Of a stretch of DNA of 64,000 nt, positions 14,885 through 25,327 are shown in pieces. The DNA lies in NCBI GenBank assembly GCA_028712795.1, contig JAQTPT010000012.1, forward strand, positions 1-64,000. Direction: 5' to 3'. A program made the translations under genes and the position numbers. Source of the DNA: Methylococcales bacterium (GTDB taxonomy: Bacteria; Pseudomonadota; Gammaproteobacteria; Methylococcales; Methylomonadaceae). Position 1 is the stretch's first letter. Each line of letters starts with the position of its first letter. The notes beneath the pieces are model-generated. The model was not told the origin of the DNA and did no database searches. It saw only the letters and a program-made list of their open reading frames with translations.

Positions 14885-15481
14885 GTTTCTGCCATTCGTT
14901 TCATAGATAATCTCAAAGTTCGGATTTGTGTAGAACGAATCTGCAAGATATGCCACCGGTGAATCGATAATACCCAAGATTTTCCTGCTCAACGGACGAA
15001 TATCCAGGCTTGGGAAACAGGACGCGGTGAGTTCGTGACAGTAATACTTACCTGGTCCCGGTTCAAAGTTAAAATCGTAAGGTATATTTTTGTCAGCGCA
15101 CATTTTTGCGTGATTAACCGCGTTATCTTGTCCCCCATTTGGACGCAACACAACCAGGCGGTCGGTACGACAGAAATCGATCAAGTCGATTTCCTGTGCA
15201 CCTTCGGCTATTGAGTGAACCACTTTGCCATCACCAACATACAATCCGCTGTGACTACACTTGCTTATGCCCTTTGGAATAAAGTATCCGTCAAGATAGT
15301 TTATATAAGCACGCATAACGACATCGCCTGGTTTTACAATATCAGAAATATACCTGGTTTCTGTCCCCTTAATTCGAAAAGAATTAGGCTGATAGACAAT
15401 CCAGAGTGGGCCTAAAAAAATCTTAATATCACCAAAAACCGTAAGAATTGCCTTCTTCAGTCGATACCAGTATGAATCCAT
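14879..15481 (-). CDS. Permuted papain-like amidase/peptidase (YiiX/YaeF-type, NlpC/P60 superfamily)
   Basis: A 200-residue protein. KPGDVVMRAY, SKCSHSGLYVGDGKVVHSIAEG and YYCHELTASCF give the order His-containing strand, then catalytic-type cysteine, found in the circularly permuted NlpC/P60 group. Family members hydrolyse amide or thioester bonds in cell envelope or lipid-modified substrates; the substrate here is unknown. The ribosome site is AAGGAGA. Its stop lies inside an attC-like half-site and a GTTAGCC core lies upstream at 15541-15547, followed by an intI remnant. It therefore looks like the first cassette of a decayed integron. Confidence 0.75.
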   Translation of the reverse strand: MDSYWYRLKKAILTVFGDIKIFLGPLWIVYQPNSFRIKGTETRYISDIVKPGDVVMRAYINYLDGYFIPKGISKCSHSGLYVGDGKVVHSIAEGAQEIDLIDFCRTDRLVVLRPNGGQDNAVNHAKMCADKNIPYDFNFEPGPGKYYCHELTASCFPSLDIRPLSRKILGIIDSPVAYLADSFYTNPNFEIIYETNGRNG

Positions 15482-15546
15482 GGAGTCTCCTTGTTAATAA
15501 TTTTGAGCATGGCCAACAATTTTTTCTCCGCTTACATAATGGCTAA

Positions 15547-15705
15547 CGAATAAAGTCAGAGAAAACCCGCTTGAAGAATTACATCATCCGTACTTAGCAA
15601 GCTTATACAAATTGGATTAAACGCTTTATTTTGCATTTCGGCAAGAAACATCCACGCGATATCGGTTTCGGTGAGGTGGAGCAGTATTTAGCGGTATCCT
15701 ATTAG
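15547..15705 (+). pseudogene. intI: Integron integrase (IntI) N-terminal remnant
   Basis: One frame reads KSEKTRLKNYIIRT, then TAG (15595-15597), then QAYTNWIKRFILHFGKKHP, RDIGFGEVEQYLAV and a stop at 15703. This follows the N-terminal SAM-like domain of IntI tyrosine recombinases, where the family has RTEQAYxxWIKRFIxFHxKRHPRxMGxxEVExFLxxLAV. The glutamate codon has become amber. The catalytic C-terminal domain is absent. The remnant points away from the cassette-like genes to its left, which is the normal divergent layout of intI and its cassettes. In the rest of the 475-bp gap 15482-15956 I see only a GTTAGCC core at 15541-15547 (minus), a possible attI junction. Confidence 0.8.
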
Positions 15706-15956
15706 GCGCTGCAATATAGCTAAAAAGCTTCAATGATAGAATAATAATATCAAAATTTGCTTAAATATCCCCCCACTTCTAATTTTCTTTCCTTTCTACG
15801 ACCGGAAAGCTCATATCCTTACTCATGTTGAGTAGCATCCCCGATGCGACGCGGCAGGAGCGATTGAGTAAGATAGCCAAATCGTTTGATGGGCAGGAAT
15901 GCCCATAAACACCTTCGCAATCATAGCAACTCCCTCCCCTGTTGCTTTCACTCTGG

Positions 15957-17774
15957 TTATTGTCCACGCAAGAAAAATTTATCAAGGTCATTCGTCGTTA
16001 GTTCTATCCAGGTTGGCCGACCGTGATTACATTGCCCTATTCTCTCGGTTTGCTCCATATCCCGTAGCAATGCGTTCATCTCGTCTATGCCCAATCGCCG
16101 GTGCGCGCGGACGGCACCATGACACGCAATAGTTGCCAATAGCTGGTTGGATTGTTCCTGTATGCGATGACTCATGCCATGTTCGGTTATATCGGCCAGC
16201 ACGTCGCGTATCAATGCTTCTTTATCGATATTGCCCAATAATGCGGGGGTAGAGCGAAGAATGATGGTTTCAGGACCGGACCGAGTAAGTTCAAAGCCAA
16301 GTGAACTGAAGAACGCATGTTCCTGTTCCGCCAAATCGGCTTCTGCTGTACTGACGTTTATTTTAATGGGCAGCAACAAGGGTTGGCTTGGGACAGCGCC
16401 TTGCTGATATTGCTGTTTCAGTCGCTCATATGTAACCCGCTCATGGGCGGCATGGGCATCAACCAGGATAATCCCTCTTGGCGTTTCGGCCAGAATATAA
16501 ATATTATGTAAATGCGCTCTGGCAAAACCTAACGGCGGGGTATCCTGTGTTGGTGGCAGTGGGTGTTCCTGTTTTGATACAGTCTGGTCCTCCGGATACA
16601 ATGACGCATAAGCCTTTATGGTTTCCGCTACTGTTAAAGGCAGTGATGATTGCTGAGGCGGTCTTTGACCGTAAACGGGTTTTGGTACGAAGTCTGGTCG
16701 AGTTTGCTGAGGCGTTAATTCTGGTGCCGTTTGTCCGGTTAAGCTATCGCTAACCTGGATCTCACTGTGTTGAGGTCTTATATCGGCCAGTGACCGGTGC
16801 AGCGCTGAAAACAAAAAATCATGCACAAGACGGCCCTCTCTGAATCTGACTTCCAGTTTTGCCGGATGCGCATTGACATCAACCAGAGTGGGGTCAAGCG
16901 TCAGATATAATACGAAAACCGGATGCCTCCCATGATACAAAACATCCTGATAGGCTTGTTTAACCGCATGGGCAATCAGCTTATCCCTGATTAATCTTCC
17001 ATTGACATAAAAAAACTGCATATCCTGTTGACTGCGGGAAAAGGTCGGCAATCCTACCCAGCCGGTTAATTGCAGGCCTGATGCTGCAAAGTCGATTTTT
17101 ACCGAATTCTCAACAAAGGCTGATCCGCAAATACCGGTAATCCGTTGCTCTTGTGCGTTCTCAGTTGCCGCCGGTTTTAGATTGAGCACTTCTTTTTGAT
17201 TATGGATAAGCGTAAAGCCAACATCAAACCGGCTTAGGGCCATTCTTTTTATTAATGTTTCAATCTGGGCAAATTCGGTTTTTTCGGTTTTCAGGAATTT
17301 GCGTCTGGCAGGGGTGTTGTAAAATAAATCCCGCACATCAACAGTCGTACCTAAAGGATGAGGATCAGGTTGTGGATCAAAATTCTGTTCGGAGCCATCA
17401 GCCATTACGCGCCAGGCGCACTGTGCATCGGCTGTGCGTGAAATCAGCGTAAGCCTTGCCACGGAACTGATACTGGGCAGGGCCTCACCTCGAAAACCCA
17501 TGCTGGAAACTTGTTCCAAGTCTTTTAAAGTGGAAATTTTACTGGTCGCATGTCGAGATAATGCTAATGGCAAGTCTTCTTTAATAATGCCACAGCCGTC
17601 GTCCCTGATTTTTATCAGTCGGGCTCCGCCTTGTTCTATGTCTATGGTAATTTGTCCTGCACCGGCATCAAAACAGTTTTCAACCAGTTCTTTAACCACC
17701 GATGAGGGTCTTTCGACCACTTCACCGGCGGCAATCTGATTAACAAGTTGAATGGGGAGTGAATGAATACGCAT
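15957..17774 (-). CDS. mutL: DNA mismatch repair protein MutL
   Basis: A 605-residue GHKL ATPase that links mismatch recognition by MutS to strand incision. The N-terminal ATPase motifs are clear: ELVENCFDAGAG (about 31-42), RDDGCGI (about 57-63) and SMGFRGEALPSISSVA (about 91-105), then the DNA-binding NTPARRKFLK segment. A variable linker rich in P and Q follows (about 330-410), then the C-terminal dimerisation domain. Length is close to the 600-residue norm. It reads away from mnmE and is the first ordinary housekeeping gene to the right of the integron-like region. Confidence 0.95.
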   Translation of the reverse strand: MRIHSLPIQLVNQIAAGEVVERPSSVVKELVENCFDAGAGQITIDIEQGGARLIKIRDDGCGIIKEDLPLALSRHATSKISTLKDLEQVSSMGFRGEALPSISSVARLTLISRTADAQCAWRVMADGSEQNFDPQPDPHPLGTTVDVRDLFYNTPARRKFLKTEKTEFAQIETLIKRMALSRFDVGFTLIHNQKEVLNLKPAATENAQEQRITGICGSAFVENSVKIDFAASGLQLTGWVGLPTFSRSQQDMQFFYVNGRLIRDKLIAHAVKQAYQDVLYHGRHPVFVLYLTLDPTLVDVNAHPAKLEVRFREGRLVHDFLFSALHRSLADIRPQHSEIQVSDSLTGQTAPELTPQQTRPDFVPKPVYGQRPPQQSSLPLTVAETIKAYASLYPEDQTVSKQEHPLPPTQDTPPLGFARAHLHNIYILAETPRGIILVDAHAAHERVTYERLKQQYQQGAVPSQPLLLPIKINVSTAEADLAEQEHAFFSSLGFELTRSGPETIILRSTPALLGNIDKEALIRDVLADITEHGMSHRIQEQSNQLLATIACHGAVRAHRRLGIDEMNALLRDMEQTERIGQCNHGRPTWIELTTNDLDKFFLRGQ

Positions 17775-18142
17775 TTGTCGTAGCTAGTCAAATGAAGAAA
17801 TATATGTTTAAAAACTATCATCCTGGATTATTCACAAAATTATAACCAATAAACATTTTGAGAAAAATAATCAAGAGAAGTGACCCTGAAATTAAGCACA
17901 CAATTTAAAGTGGTTACCTCTTGTTTGGGAGAGGGATTGTATAGGTTTTATATTGAATATGTATTTTATGAGAAGCTATCAACGGCCTCATACGCTCTGC
18001 TCTGTGGGTAAACGGAGGCAGCGCGTCCTCCTCTAATCCTATATCTGGCTGCTAAGTGGTGGTTGGTTTTTTGACGTCAATCACACCATTGAGACTTCCA
18101 ACAACCTAATCTATAATTTTCCGTGCTTCCGGTTCTATTCAA
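17775..18142. other. Intergenic stretch between mutL and mnmE
   Basis: About 370 bp with no convincing open frame or RNA gene. It should hold the mutL promoter on the minus strand and the 3' region of the mnmE transcript. No T-run terminator is obvious. Confidence 0.5.
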
Positions 18143-19486
18143 TCACTTGCCAATACAAAAGCTGGAAAAAATTTTTCCGAGCAAATCATCAGAGGTTACG
18201 GTTCCGGTAATTTCGGCAAGGCTCATTTGCGCCTGTCTTAAATCTTCTGCGACCAATTCGCCTGCCTGGCTGATTTTTAACTGGTTTAACGCGCTGGCTA
18301 CAAATTTATAGCCGTTTCTTATAGCTTCTATGTGCCGTCTTCTGGCAATGAAAACGTTGTCTGTGGCTTCATTGAAACCAACACTTTGTTTGAGATGTTG
18401 TTTTAACAAGTCCATGCCGTCTCCGGTTTTTATGGACAGGTAACAACTATAGCCATCTTCTGTCTGTTTTATTTCAGGCGCTATGCCTAGCAGGTCTATT
18501 TTATTGTAAACTTTGGTGATGTCGATATTAGCTGGCAGTGATTTTAATAAATCCTCGGTCTCCGGTTCCCTGGCATCAATTAGCAGCAATATTTTGTCGG
18601 CTTTCTGGATTTCTTCGTGCGCTCTGCGAATGCCTTCTTTTTCTATCGAATTATCGCTCTCCCGCAAACCGGCTGTATCAATGATATGCAAGGGCATTCC
18701 ATCCAGTTGAATGCGTTCCCTGAGCACGTCACGGGTGGTGCCAGCGATGTCGGTGACTATCGCGGCTTCATGTCCGGCAAGTGCATTAAGGAGGCTGGAT
18801 TTTCCGGCGTTAGGTTTGCCTGCCAAAACAACGGTCATGCCATCGCGCAAGAGGCGGCCTTGTTGGGCTGTTTTTTGTATAAGCTGGATGCGTTGCAATA
18901 ATCTGACTAGGCGGTTTTCAACAACGCCATCGGTCAGAAAATCGATTTCTTCATCGACAAAATCGATAGCGGCTTCAACGTAGATGCGAAGTTCTGTGAG
19001 TTCTGTAACCAGCTCATTGATTTGTGCTGAAAAAACACCTTGCATGGATTTTTGCGCGGAACGGGCTGATTGTTCGGTGCTACTTTCAATTAAATCGGCA
19101 ACCGCTTCGGCTTGCGCCAGATCGAGCTTGTTATTAAGAAAAGCGCGTTCAGTGAATTCACCGGGATTTGCTAATCTGGCGCCTAGTGATATTACCCGCC
19201 GCAACAGCATGTCCAAAACGACTGAGCCACCGTGCCCCTGCAGTTCAAGAATATCTTCGCCCGTGTAAGAGGCAGGTGCGGGAAAATACAGGCTAATGCC
19301 GGAATCAATCACGGATCCGTCATCATCTATAAAAGATGAAAACAGCGCATGTCTGGGAATTAAAGGTTTATTGAGGAGTTGTTTGGCGATTTCAGTGACT
19401 AAAGTTCCTGAAATGCGGATGATACCGACACCTCCATTCCCTGGCGGTGTCGCAATAGCTGCAATGGTATCCTGATTGATCAGCAA
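18143..19486 (-). CDS. mnmE: tRNA modification GTPase MnmE (TrmE)
   Basis: A 447-residue GTPase that, with MnmG, adds the aminomethyl group to U34 of certain tRNAs. It starts LINQDTIAAIATPPGNGGVGIIRISG, has the G1 loop GKPNAGKSSLLNAL and G3 DTAGLRES, and ends FCIGK with the catalytic C-terminal CxGK motif. No ATG fits the family start. The TTG at 19486, 4 bp after the yidC stop, gives the right N-terminus, so I use it. The open frame continues far into yidC out of frame, which is not real. It is the last gene of the rpmH-rnpA-yidD-yidC-mnmE cluster. Confidence 0.93.
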   Translation of the reverse strand: MLINQDTIAAIATPPGNGGVGIIRISGTLVTEIAKQLLNKPLIPRHALFSSFIDDDGSVIDSGISLYFPAPASYTGEDILELQGHGGSVVLDMLLRRVISLGARLANPGEFTERAFLNNKLDLAQAEAVADLIESSTEQSARSAQKSMQGVFSAQINELVTELTELRIYVEAAIDFVDEEIDFLTDGVVENRLVRLLQRIQLIQKTAQQGRLLRDGMTVVLAGKPNAGKSSLLNALAGHEAAIVTDIAGTTRDVLRERIQLDGMPLHIIDTAGLRESDNSIEKEGIRRAHEEIQKADKILLLIDAREPETEDLLKSLPANIDITKVYNKIDLLGIAPEIKQTEDGYSCYLSIKTGDGMDLLKQHLKQSVGFNEATDNVFIARRRHIEAIRNGYKFVASALNQLKISQAGELVAEDLRQAQMSLAEITGTVTSDDLLGKIFSSFCIGK

Positions 19487-19490
19487 GAAA

Positions 19491-21203
19491 CTATCCCGCT
19501 TTTTCGATTTGTCTGGTGATATAAGTTTGTTGAATGATAGACAGGGTATTATTAATAACCCAGTATAAGACGAGACCCGCTGGAAAAAACAGGAAGAAAA
19601 CAGTAAAGACAATAGGGAACATCTTCATCACTTTGGCTTGAATGGGATCAATCGGCGCTGGATTCAGGCTTTGCTGAATTTTCATCGTAACACCCATTAT
19701 CAACGGTAATATAAAGAACGGATCTTGTATTGATAAGTCCTGTATCCATAACACAAAGGGCGCTTGACGAAACTCAACGGTTTCACTCAATACCCAATAG
19801 AGCGCCATAAATACCGGAATCTGTATCAGGATGGGCAAACAACCACCCAGCGGATTAACTTTTTCCTTTTTATACAGCGCCATCATTTCGGTATTGAAAC
19901 GGGGCCGATCATCAGCAAAACGTTCTTGCAATTCTTTAAGACGGGGCTGGACTTTACGCATTTTAGCCATTGACTTGAAACTGGCTTGCGATAATGGAAA
20001 GAACAACAGTTTAATACAGAGCGTTACGCCAATAATGGCAACGCCCCAATTACCGATGACGTTATGAATTTTATTCAGTAACCAATAAATGGGTTTACCG
20101 ATAAAAGTCAGGACACTGTAATCAACCGTCAGTTCAAGGCCTGGCGCTATTGCTTCCATCATGGGCTGGATTTTAGGCCCGGCAAACAATCGGGAAACAA
20201 ATTGCGCATCGGAATTGGCTTCAACAGTCACAGGTGGGGAATACGTGCCAATAACGAAACGTCCGCCTTTTAACGCTTTGGTATAAAAACTGTTTTCCTG
20301 GTCAGCCGGTGGGATCCAGGCAGAGGCAAAGTAATGTTGAATCATTGCTGTCCAACCACCTTTGCTGGTGACATCAAGATTCTCTTCCGCCATATCATCA
20401 AAACTTACTTTTTGATATTTGTTCTTTTCGGTATAAATAACACCGCCATGATAAGCTCTCATGCCGCCCGTCAGCATATTGCCTTTACCGGTTGTGTCTG
20501 GTGTCCTTAATAACTGACTGTATTGTCTTCCAGACCAGGCTTTATCCGAGTTATTTTTAACCTTTTGATCCAGTGTTATTTCGTAACTTCCACGTTTAAA
20601 GGTAAATAATTTCGTAAAAACCAGGCCATTGTTATCTGTCCATGTTAACGGGACTGTCAAAGTGTCTTGTCCGGGCTGCAAGATGTAACTGTCTTGCCCA
20701 CTGCTGAAAGTCGTGGTGTGATTGGGTCCTGCGGCTGAACCGCTACCCGCTATCAGTCCGCTTTGCGCTTCAAATATTTTATCCGGGTTGCTATCAAACA
20801 AGCGCACGGGGGCGGTGTTTGCTTTAATGACATCCAACCCAATCATTTTGCGTACACTATCAACAAAGGTGTTTGCTTTTTCAACGGGGTAGTTTAATAA
20901 ATCCAGATTGGTGATTGTGGCACCTTGCAGATCAATTTCAAGCGCAATAACATCAGTTTTGATCTTCACAGTGTTTGCCGTCGTTGCTGCTTCGACTGGG
21001 ACAGATACTGGATTGTGTGCTGCTGATTCCGGTTGTGAAGACGCATCTGCTGTTGTTGGCAATTCTTCAGCAACCTTGGCGCCTTCGGGACTTACAATTG
21101 CAGCAACTTCGGGTTTTGGACCATAGTCCTGCTCCCATGCCTGCCACAACATAAATACAAGCATTGCAAAAGTAACGACGAGTATAAATCTTATATTATC
21201 CAT
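19491..21203 (-). CDS. yidC: Membrane protein insertase YidC
   Basis: A 570-residue inner-membrane insertase. [23 protein letters not shown] is the N-terminal membrane anchor, followed by a large periplasmic beta domain (about 55-340) and the five conserved helices, from [21 protein letters not shown] to [20 protein letters not shown]. It folds and inserts membrane proteins alone or with SecYEG. The start at 21203 gives the canonical MDNIR N-terminus; the upstream extension to 21236 overlaps yidD. It overlaps the yidD stop by 8 bp. Confidence 0.96.
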   Translation of the reverse strand: MDNIRFILVVTFAMLVFMLWQAWEQDYGPKPEVAAIVSPEGAKVAEELPTTADASSQPESAAHNPVSVPVEAATTANTVKIKTDVIALEIDLQGATITNLDLLNYPVEKANTFVDSVRKMIGLDVIKANTAPVRLFDSNPDKIFEAQSGLIAGSGSAAGPNHTTTFSSGQDSYILQPGQDTLTVPLTWTDNNGLVFTKLFTFKRGSYEITLDQKVKNNSDKAWSGRQYSQLLRTPDTTGKGNMLTGGMRAYHGGVIYTEKNKYQKVSFDDMAEENLDVTSKGGWTAMIQHYFASAWIPPADQENSFYTKALKGGRFVIGTYSPPVTVEANSDAQFVSRLFAGPKIQPMMEAIAPGLELTVDYSVLTFIGKPIYWLLNKIHNVIGNWGVAIIGVTLCIKLLFFPLSQASFKSMAKMRKVQPRLKELQERFADDRPRFNTEMMALYKKEKVNPLGGCLPILIQIPVFMALYWVLSETVEFRQAPFVLWIQDLSIQDPFFILPLIMGVTMKIQQSLNPAPIDPIQAKVMKMFPIVFTVFFLFFPAGLVLYWVINNTLSIIQQTYITRQIEKAG

Positions 21204-21429
21204 TCTTATTACCAAATTTTTCTGGAACGGGATCAATGCCCCCTTGATGAAAAGGGTGGCATTTTAATAATCTTCTGAGACTGAGATAGGAGCCAATAAT
21301 TGCACCGTGGCGCTGAAGAGCTTCTATGGAATAACTTGAACAGCTTGGATAAAAACGACAGTTAGAGCCAAGCAAGGGACTTATAAAGAATTTATAAAAC
21401 TTTATAATTGCTATGAGCATGAAGCGCAT
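21196..21429 (-). CDS. yidD: YidD membrane protein insertion efficiency factor
   Basis: A 77-residue protein with the family signature [30 protein letters not shown] and the later [13 protein letters not shown]. It is an amphipathic, membrane-associated helper of YidC. It overlaps rnpA by 19 bp and yidC by 8 bp, the usual tight packing of this operon. The ATG at 21420 ([12 protein letters not shown]) is an alternative start with less overlap. Confidence 0.93.
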   Translation of the reverse strand: MRFMLIAIIKFYKFFISPLLGSNCRFYPSCSSYSIEALQRHGAIIGSYLSLRRLLKCHPFHQGGIDPVPEKFGNKNG

Positions 21430-21779
21430 CGGGATACCAACCTAAGCCAATGCTTTTCCAATGACTTTCTTAATAATTCCAGCGGAGCATCGACTGCTTC
21501 CCTGCGAGCCAGAACAACGATATCTATATTTCCCAAACTTTGTTGTTGTATTCTAAAATTTTCCCTCACGACCCGTTTTATAACGTTTCTATGCACTGCC
21601 TTTCTTATATTTTTTTTTGCAATTGCCAAGCCAAGCCGTGGATGATGAAAATCATTCTTTATGGCTAAAAGGGTAAAATACGTATCACTTGATTTTACTG
21701 GCCTGGCAAAAACTTTTTTATATTCAGCGGGTTTTTTTAACCGTAACTGCGGAGGGAAACTAAAATCGTGCTCTGTCAC
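21411..21779 (-). CDS. rnpA: Ribonuclease P protein component
   Basis: A 122-residue basic protein that assists the RNase P RNA in trimming tRNA 5' ends. The RNR motif region is [16 protein letters not shown] (about 62-77), with RLGLAIAKK before it. It follows rpmH by 10 bp in the same operon. Length is typical. Confidence 0.94.
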   Translation of the reverse strand: MTEHDFSFPPQLRLKKPAEYKKVFARPVKSSDTYFTLLAIKNDFHHPRLGLAIAKKNIRKAVHRNVIKRVVRENFRIQQQSLGNIDIVVLARREAVDAPLELLRKSLEKHWLRLVSRCASCS

Positions 21780-21789
21780 TCAATGTCTA

Positions 21790-21924
21790 CTAAACGGTTA
21801 ACTTGGCGCGGCCTTTTGCCCGGCGGGCATTTATAACATTTCGGCCACCTACGGTTGCCATTCTTGCGCGAAAACCGTGAGTTCTTGCACGTTTAATTTT
21901 ACTGGGTTGGTATGTTCTTTTCAT
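21790..21924 (-). CDS. rpmH: Ribosomal protein L34
   Basis: A 44-residue gene, too short for a usual length cut-off. It starts [19 protein letters not shown] and ends GRAKLTV, the classic L34 sequence. L34 is a small basic protein of the large ribosomal subunit. It heads the rpmH-rnpA-yidD-yidC-mnmE cluster and is divergent from dnaA, the standard gammaproteobacterial arrangement. Confidence 0.97.
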   Translation of the reverse strand: MKRTYQPSKIKRARTHGFRARMATVGGRNVINARRAKGRAKLTV

Positions 21925-21980
21925 GTTACTAAAAACCTAATCGGATGAGTGTTAACAAAAACAGATAAAAAAGACTACGG

Positions 21981-22009
21981 ATGATAAAATAATATGCATA
22001 GCCTGTCAA
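21981..22009 (-). promoter_or_regulatory. Promoter of the rpmH operon
   Basis: On the minus strand a perfect -35 TTGACA (22009-22004) is followed after 17 bp by TATCAT (21986-21981), five of six to consensus. The transcript would start near 21974, about 50 nt before the L34 ATG. The dnaA promoter must lie in the same 170-bp gap but is less clear. Confidence 0.8.
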
Positions 22010-22094
22010 TTCTGTAGTGCAATGTTTTATTGCGTTATAGTGATTATAAGCAAATTCTTCCTCATCAATACAAACCAATACCTTACCTACATCA

Positions 22095-23411
22095 ATGAGC
22101 TCAATTTGGGATAACTGTCTTACTAAACTTGAAAATGAAATCGCTGGTTCTGATTTCAGTACCTGGATAAGGCCTTTGCAGGCGATTGAAAGCAATGGGA
22201 AAATAAAGTTATTTGCGCCTAACCGATTTGTTTTGGATTGGGTTAAGCAACATTATTATACCAAAATTGAAGAATCCATTCATGAGTTTTCAAATGGCAC
22301 ATTGGGCTTAAATCTTGAGATTGGTTCAAAAAAACCGGCATCACCAAGCACGATAAATAGCGCAAAACCGGTTGAAGTAAAAAAAACCAGCCCTAATTTT
22401 CTTAACAAAGCATTTACTTTTGATAACTTTGTTGAAGGCAAATCCAACCAGTTAGCAAGGGCTGCTTCTATTCAGGTTTCTGAAAATATAGGAAAGGCTT
22501 ATAACCCTCTGCTTATTTACGGTAGTTCCGGTTTAGGTAAAACTCACCTTATGCATGCGATAGGCAATGCTGTTTTTCAAAAAAACCCCTCGGCAACAAT
22601 CGTTTATCTGCACTCTGAAAAGTTTGTCCAGGATATGGTCAGAGCATTGCAACAAAACTCCATCAATTCATTTAAAGAATATTACCGTGGGATAGATGTC
22701 CTTTTAATTGATGATATTCAATTTTTTGCGGGTAAAGAACGTTCCCAGGAAGAATTCTTTCACACCTTCAATACCCTGTTGGATAAAAAACGCCAAATTG
22801 TTTTAACTTGCGATAAATATCCCAAAGAAATTATAGGGCTTGAGGACCGTTTAAAATCAAGGTTTGGTTGTGGACTTCCTGTCTCAATTGAACCACCCGA
22901 CATGGAAACGAGAGCAGCCATTTTAATGAAAAAAGCGGCACAGGTTAATGTGGAGCTTCCTCAAGAAGTCGCTTTTTTTATTGCCAAAAAAATACCATTT
23001 AATGTCCGTGATCTTGAAGGTGCTTTAAGGCGCGTGATAGCCAATGCCCAATTTACCGGTCGTGAAATCACCACTGAATTCACCAAAGAAGCCTTGCATG
23101 ATTTGATTTCCTTAAAAGATAAGCTTATCAATATGGACAATATCCAAAAGACTGTTGCCGAGTATTTTAAAATTCGTGTTGTAGACTTATCGTCAAAAAA
23201 TAGAAAACAAACTATCACCCGTCCAAGACAAATGGCCATGTGTTTGGCTCGGGAGTTAACTTCACACAGCTTTCCTGAAATCGGCGATGCATTTGGCGGC
23301 CGCGACCACACCACCGTCATGAATGCCTGTAAAAAAATTAATGAGCTAAAACTAGCTGATCATAAGATTGCAGAAGATTACTCAAATCTTCTAAGAACCT
23401 TAACGCATTAA
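22095..23411 (+). CDS. dnaA: Chromosomal replication initiator DnaA
   Basis: A 438-residue AAA+ initiator. Domain I is at the start ([21 protein letters not shown]), then a short linker (about 80-105), the AAA+ core with Walker [11 protein letters not shown] and Walker [14 protein letters not shown], and domain IV with the DNA-binding signature [15 protein letters not shown] near the end. It binds the boxes in the following 800-bp gap and opens the origin. Domain II is short compared with E. coli DnaA (467 residues), which explains the length. Confidence 0.97.
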   Translation: MSSIWDNCLTKLENEIAGSDFSTWIRPLQAIESNGKIKLFAPNRFVLDWVKQHYYTKIEESIHEFSNGTLGLNLEIGSKKPASPSTINSAKPVEVKKTSPNFLNKAFTFDNFVEGKSNQLARAASIQVSENIGKAYNPLLIYGSSGLGKTHLMHAIGNAVFQKNPSATIVYLHSEKFVQDMVRALQQNSINSFKEYYRGIDVLLIDDIQFFAGKERSQEEFFHTFNTLLDKKRQIVLTCDKYPKEIIGLEDRLKSRFGCGLPVSIEPPDMETRAAILMKKAAQVNVELPQEVAFFIAKKIPFNVRDLEGALRRVIANAQFTGREITTEFTKEALHDLISLKDKLINMDNIQKTVAEYFKIRVVDLSSKNRKQTITRPRQMAMCLARELTSHSFPEIGDAFGGRDHTTVMNACKKINELKLADHKIAEDYSNLLRTLTH

Positions 23412-24215
23412 CACTCAATTACTGCTAATTGTTTTAATTACTAAGGGCTACATGTGGATAAAATTGTACATATATCGATTAATACTGAGGATAATACTGT
23501 GCATAAAATTTGGCATTTTTAATGCCAATAAATTAAACATTTCTTATACACAAGCTGCCAACAACATCTAAAAGTAATCAAGTTATTGAATGATTAAACA
23601 AATATACAGTTATCCACAGATTTTAACTGCTTTAATAGTAATAAATATGAATAAATAACTTTATATTATTAACTGCAAAGCAACTTCTGAAATATGGATG
23701 CTTTTTGTATTGCGAGCCAATTAACCCAAAATGCAAACTTTATACACAAAAGAGAAAAAGTTGATCTAAAGAGGGCGCCAATATGTGTATAACTTTGTGG
23801 ATAAAGTTATTATTTATGGGGACAATGATGTGTGCAAAATAAAGGGGCTGATAATGCTTTTTATTTAAACAGTTGTTATGCACAAGCCAACCACAGCACA
23901 AAAAAATATGTAACAAATTGAAAAATAATGGAAATAAGTTGTTATCAACAGATTGTTAGCCACATAATAGTAATAAATCAAGAATAAAGAACATTATATT
24001 ACAAGCTTCAAAATTAACATTTTTATCATTAATGGCCTGTGTAAAAATACCCGTCAAACCATAATCTCCCATCCATTAAAAATTGAAATTTTTAGCGTAG
24101 CCGATGGGTATTACATTGACCGTTTATTTTATTGCACAATATTCACGCTAACCTTTCAACACGACGGAAGATGAGCGGCTACCCTTTTATTAAGCTAATT
24201 GCATGACACAAACCA
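23412..24215. other. Probable replication origin (oriC)
   Basis: The 804-bp AT-rich gap between dnaA and dnaN contains at least eight DnaA boxes. Perfect TTATCCACA: 23610-23618 (+), 23453-23461 (-), 23796-23804 (-). TTATACACA: 23544-23552 (+), 23740-23748 (+), 23784-23792 (-). TTATGCACA: 23876-23884 (+), 23498-23506 (-). A one-mismatch copy, TTATCAACA, is near 23942. Long A/T-only runs (for example 23900-24030) could be the unwinding element. No gene is visible here. The dnaN promoter should lie at the right end. Confidence 0.88.
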
Positions 24216-25316
24216 ATGAAATTTATTATTAATAGAGAAGAAATATTAACGCCTTTGCAGCAAATAGTCAGTGTCATAGAGAAACGGCAAACCATGCCTA
24301 TTCTTTCAAATGTGTTGATGGTCGCTGAAGAAGACTCTCTGTGTTTAACAGGCACGGATCTGGAAATTCAGATCATCGCCAAAATCAACATTAATTTGGC
24401 GACGGCGGGTTCAATTACAGTACCTGCCAGAAAATTTTTGGATATCTGCCGGCTGTTACCGAACGGCGCGGAAATAAAATTTGAACAACAAAACGATAAA
24501 GTAAAAATATCATCCAGTCGCAGCCGGTTTTCTTTAAGTTGTTTGCCTGCGGATAATTATCCTGAATTCTCTGAATCTGAATTGGAGAACCAGTTTTTTA
24601 TTAATGCCGGTAAATTTAAAAAAGCGTTGGATAAGACTCTATTTTGCATGGCTAATCAGGATGTCCGTTATTACCTGAATGGCTTATTGCTTAATATTTC
24701 AAATAGCAAAATAAAACTGGTTGCCTCTGATGGCCATAGGATGTCCATCTATGAAGACACTTTGGATGAGGGCTTGGGATATGAAGCCAGGATTATTTTT
24801 CCAAGAAAAGCTGTTCTGGAGCTAAGCCGTTTACTTGATGACCCAGATACCGAATTAAAGGTGGAGTTTTCCGGCAACAATATTAGGATTTTTATAAAGA
24901 ATCTGGTTTTTTCATCAAAATTGGTGGATTCAAAATATCCGGATTTCGGCAAAGTTTTTCAACAAGATTTTTGCAATCCCATTCATATTCAAAAACAAGT
25001 TTTAAAAGATGCGTTAACCCGCGTCGCCATTTTATCCAATGAAAAATTTAAAGGCATTACTCTGGATATTACGTCTGAAAGTTTACGTATCAGTACGCAT
25101 AATCCTGAACATGATGAAGCTGAGGAAGATCTCGTTATCGAGTATGAAGGCGAGCCGTTATCAATTGCCTTCAATTCCCAATATTTACTGGATGCCGTTT
25201 CCAATCTGGATTCCGAGCTTGCAGTATTGACGATTGCAAGTAATACCAGTAGCTGTTTTATAGATGAACCTAACGCTTGTGTTTATAGATTTATTGTAAT
25301 GCCCATGAGGCTCTAA
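24216..25316 (+). CDS. dnaN: DNA polymerase III sliding clamp, beta subunit
   Basis: A 366-residue ring-clamp protein, the normal length. The start MKFIINREEILTPLQQIVSVIEKRQTMPILSN and the end YRFIVMPMRL, with the conserved PMRL tail, are diagnostic. Dimers encircle DNA and hold the replicative polymerase and repair proteins. It lies 11 bp before recF in the dnaN-recF-gyrB run. Confidence 0.97.
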   Translation: MKFIINREEILTPLQQIVSVIEKRQTMPILSNVLMVAEEDSLCLTGTDLEIQIIAKININLATAGSITVPARKFLDICRLLPNGAEIKFEQQNDKVKISSSRSRFSLSCLPADNYPEFSESELENQFFINAGKFKKALDKTLFCMANQDVRYYLNGLLLNISNSKIKLVASDGHRMSIYEDTLDEGLGYEARIIFPRKAVLELSRLLDDPDTELKVEFSGNNIRIFIKNLVFSSKLVDSKYPDFGKVFQQDFCNPIHIQKQVLKDALTRVAILSNEKFKGITLDITSESLRISTHNPEHDEAEEDLVIEYEGEPLSIAFNSQYLLDAVSNLDSELAVLTIASNTSSCFIDEPNACVYRFIVMPMRL

Positions 25317-25327
25317 GATTCACTAAA

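Noticed and set aside
15779..15991. A 70-residue frame overlapping the end of mutL
   Set aside because: No family features, no clear ribosome site, and it overlaps mutL; probably chance.
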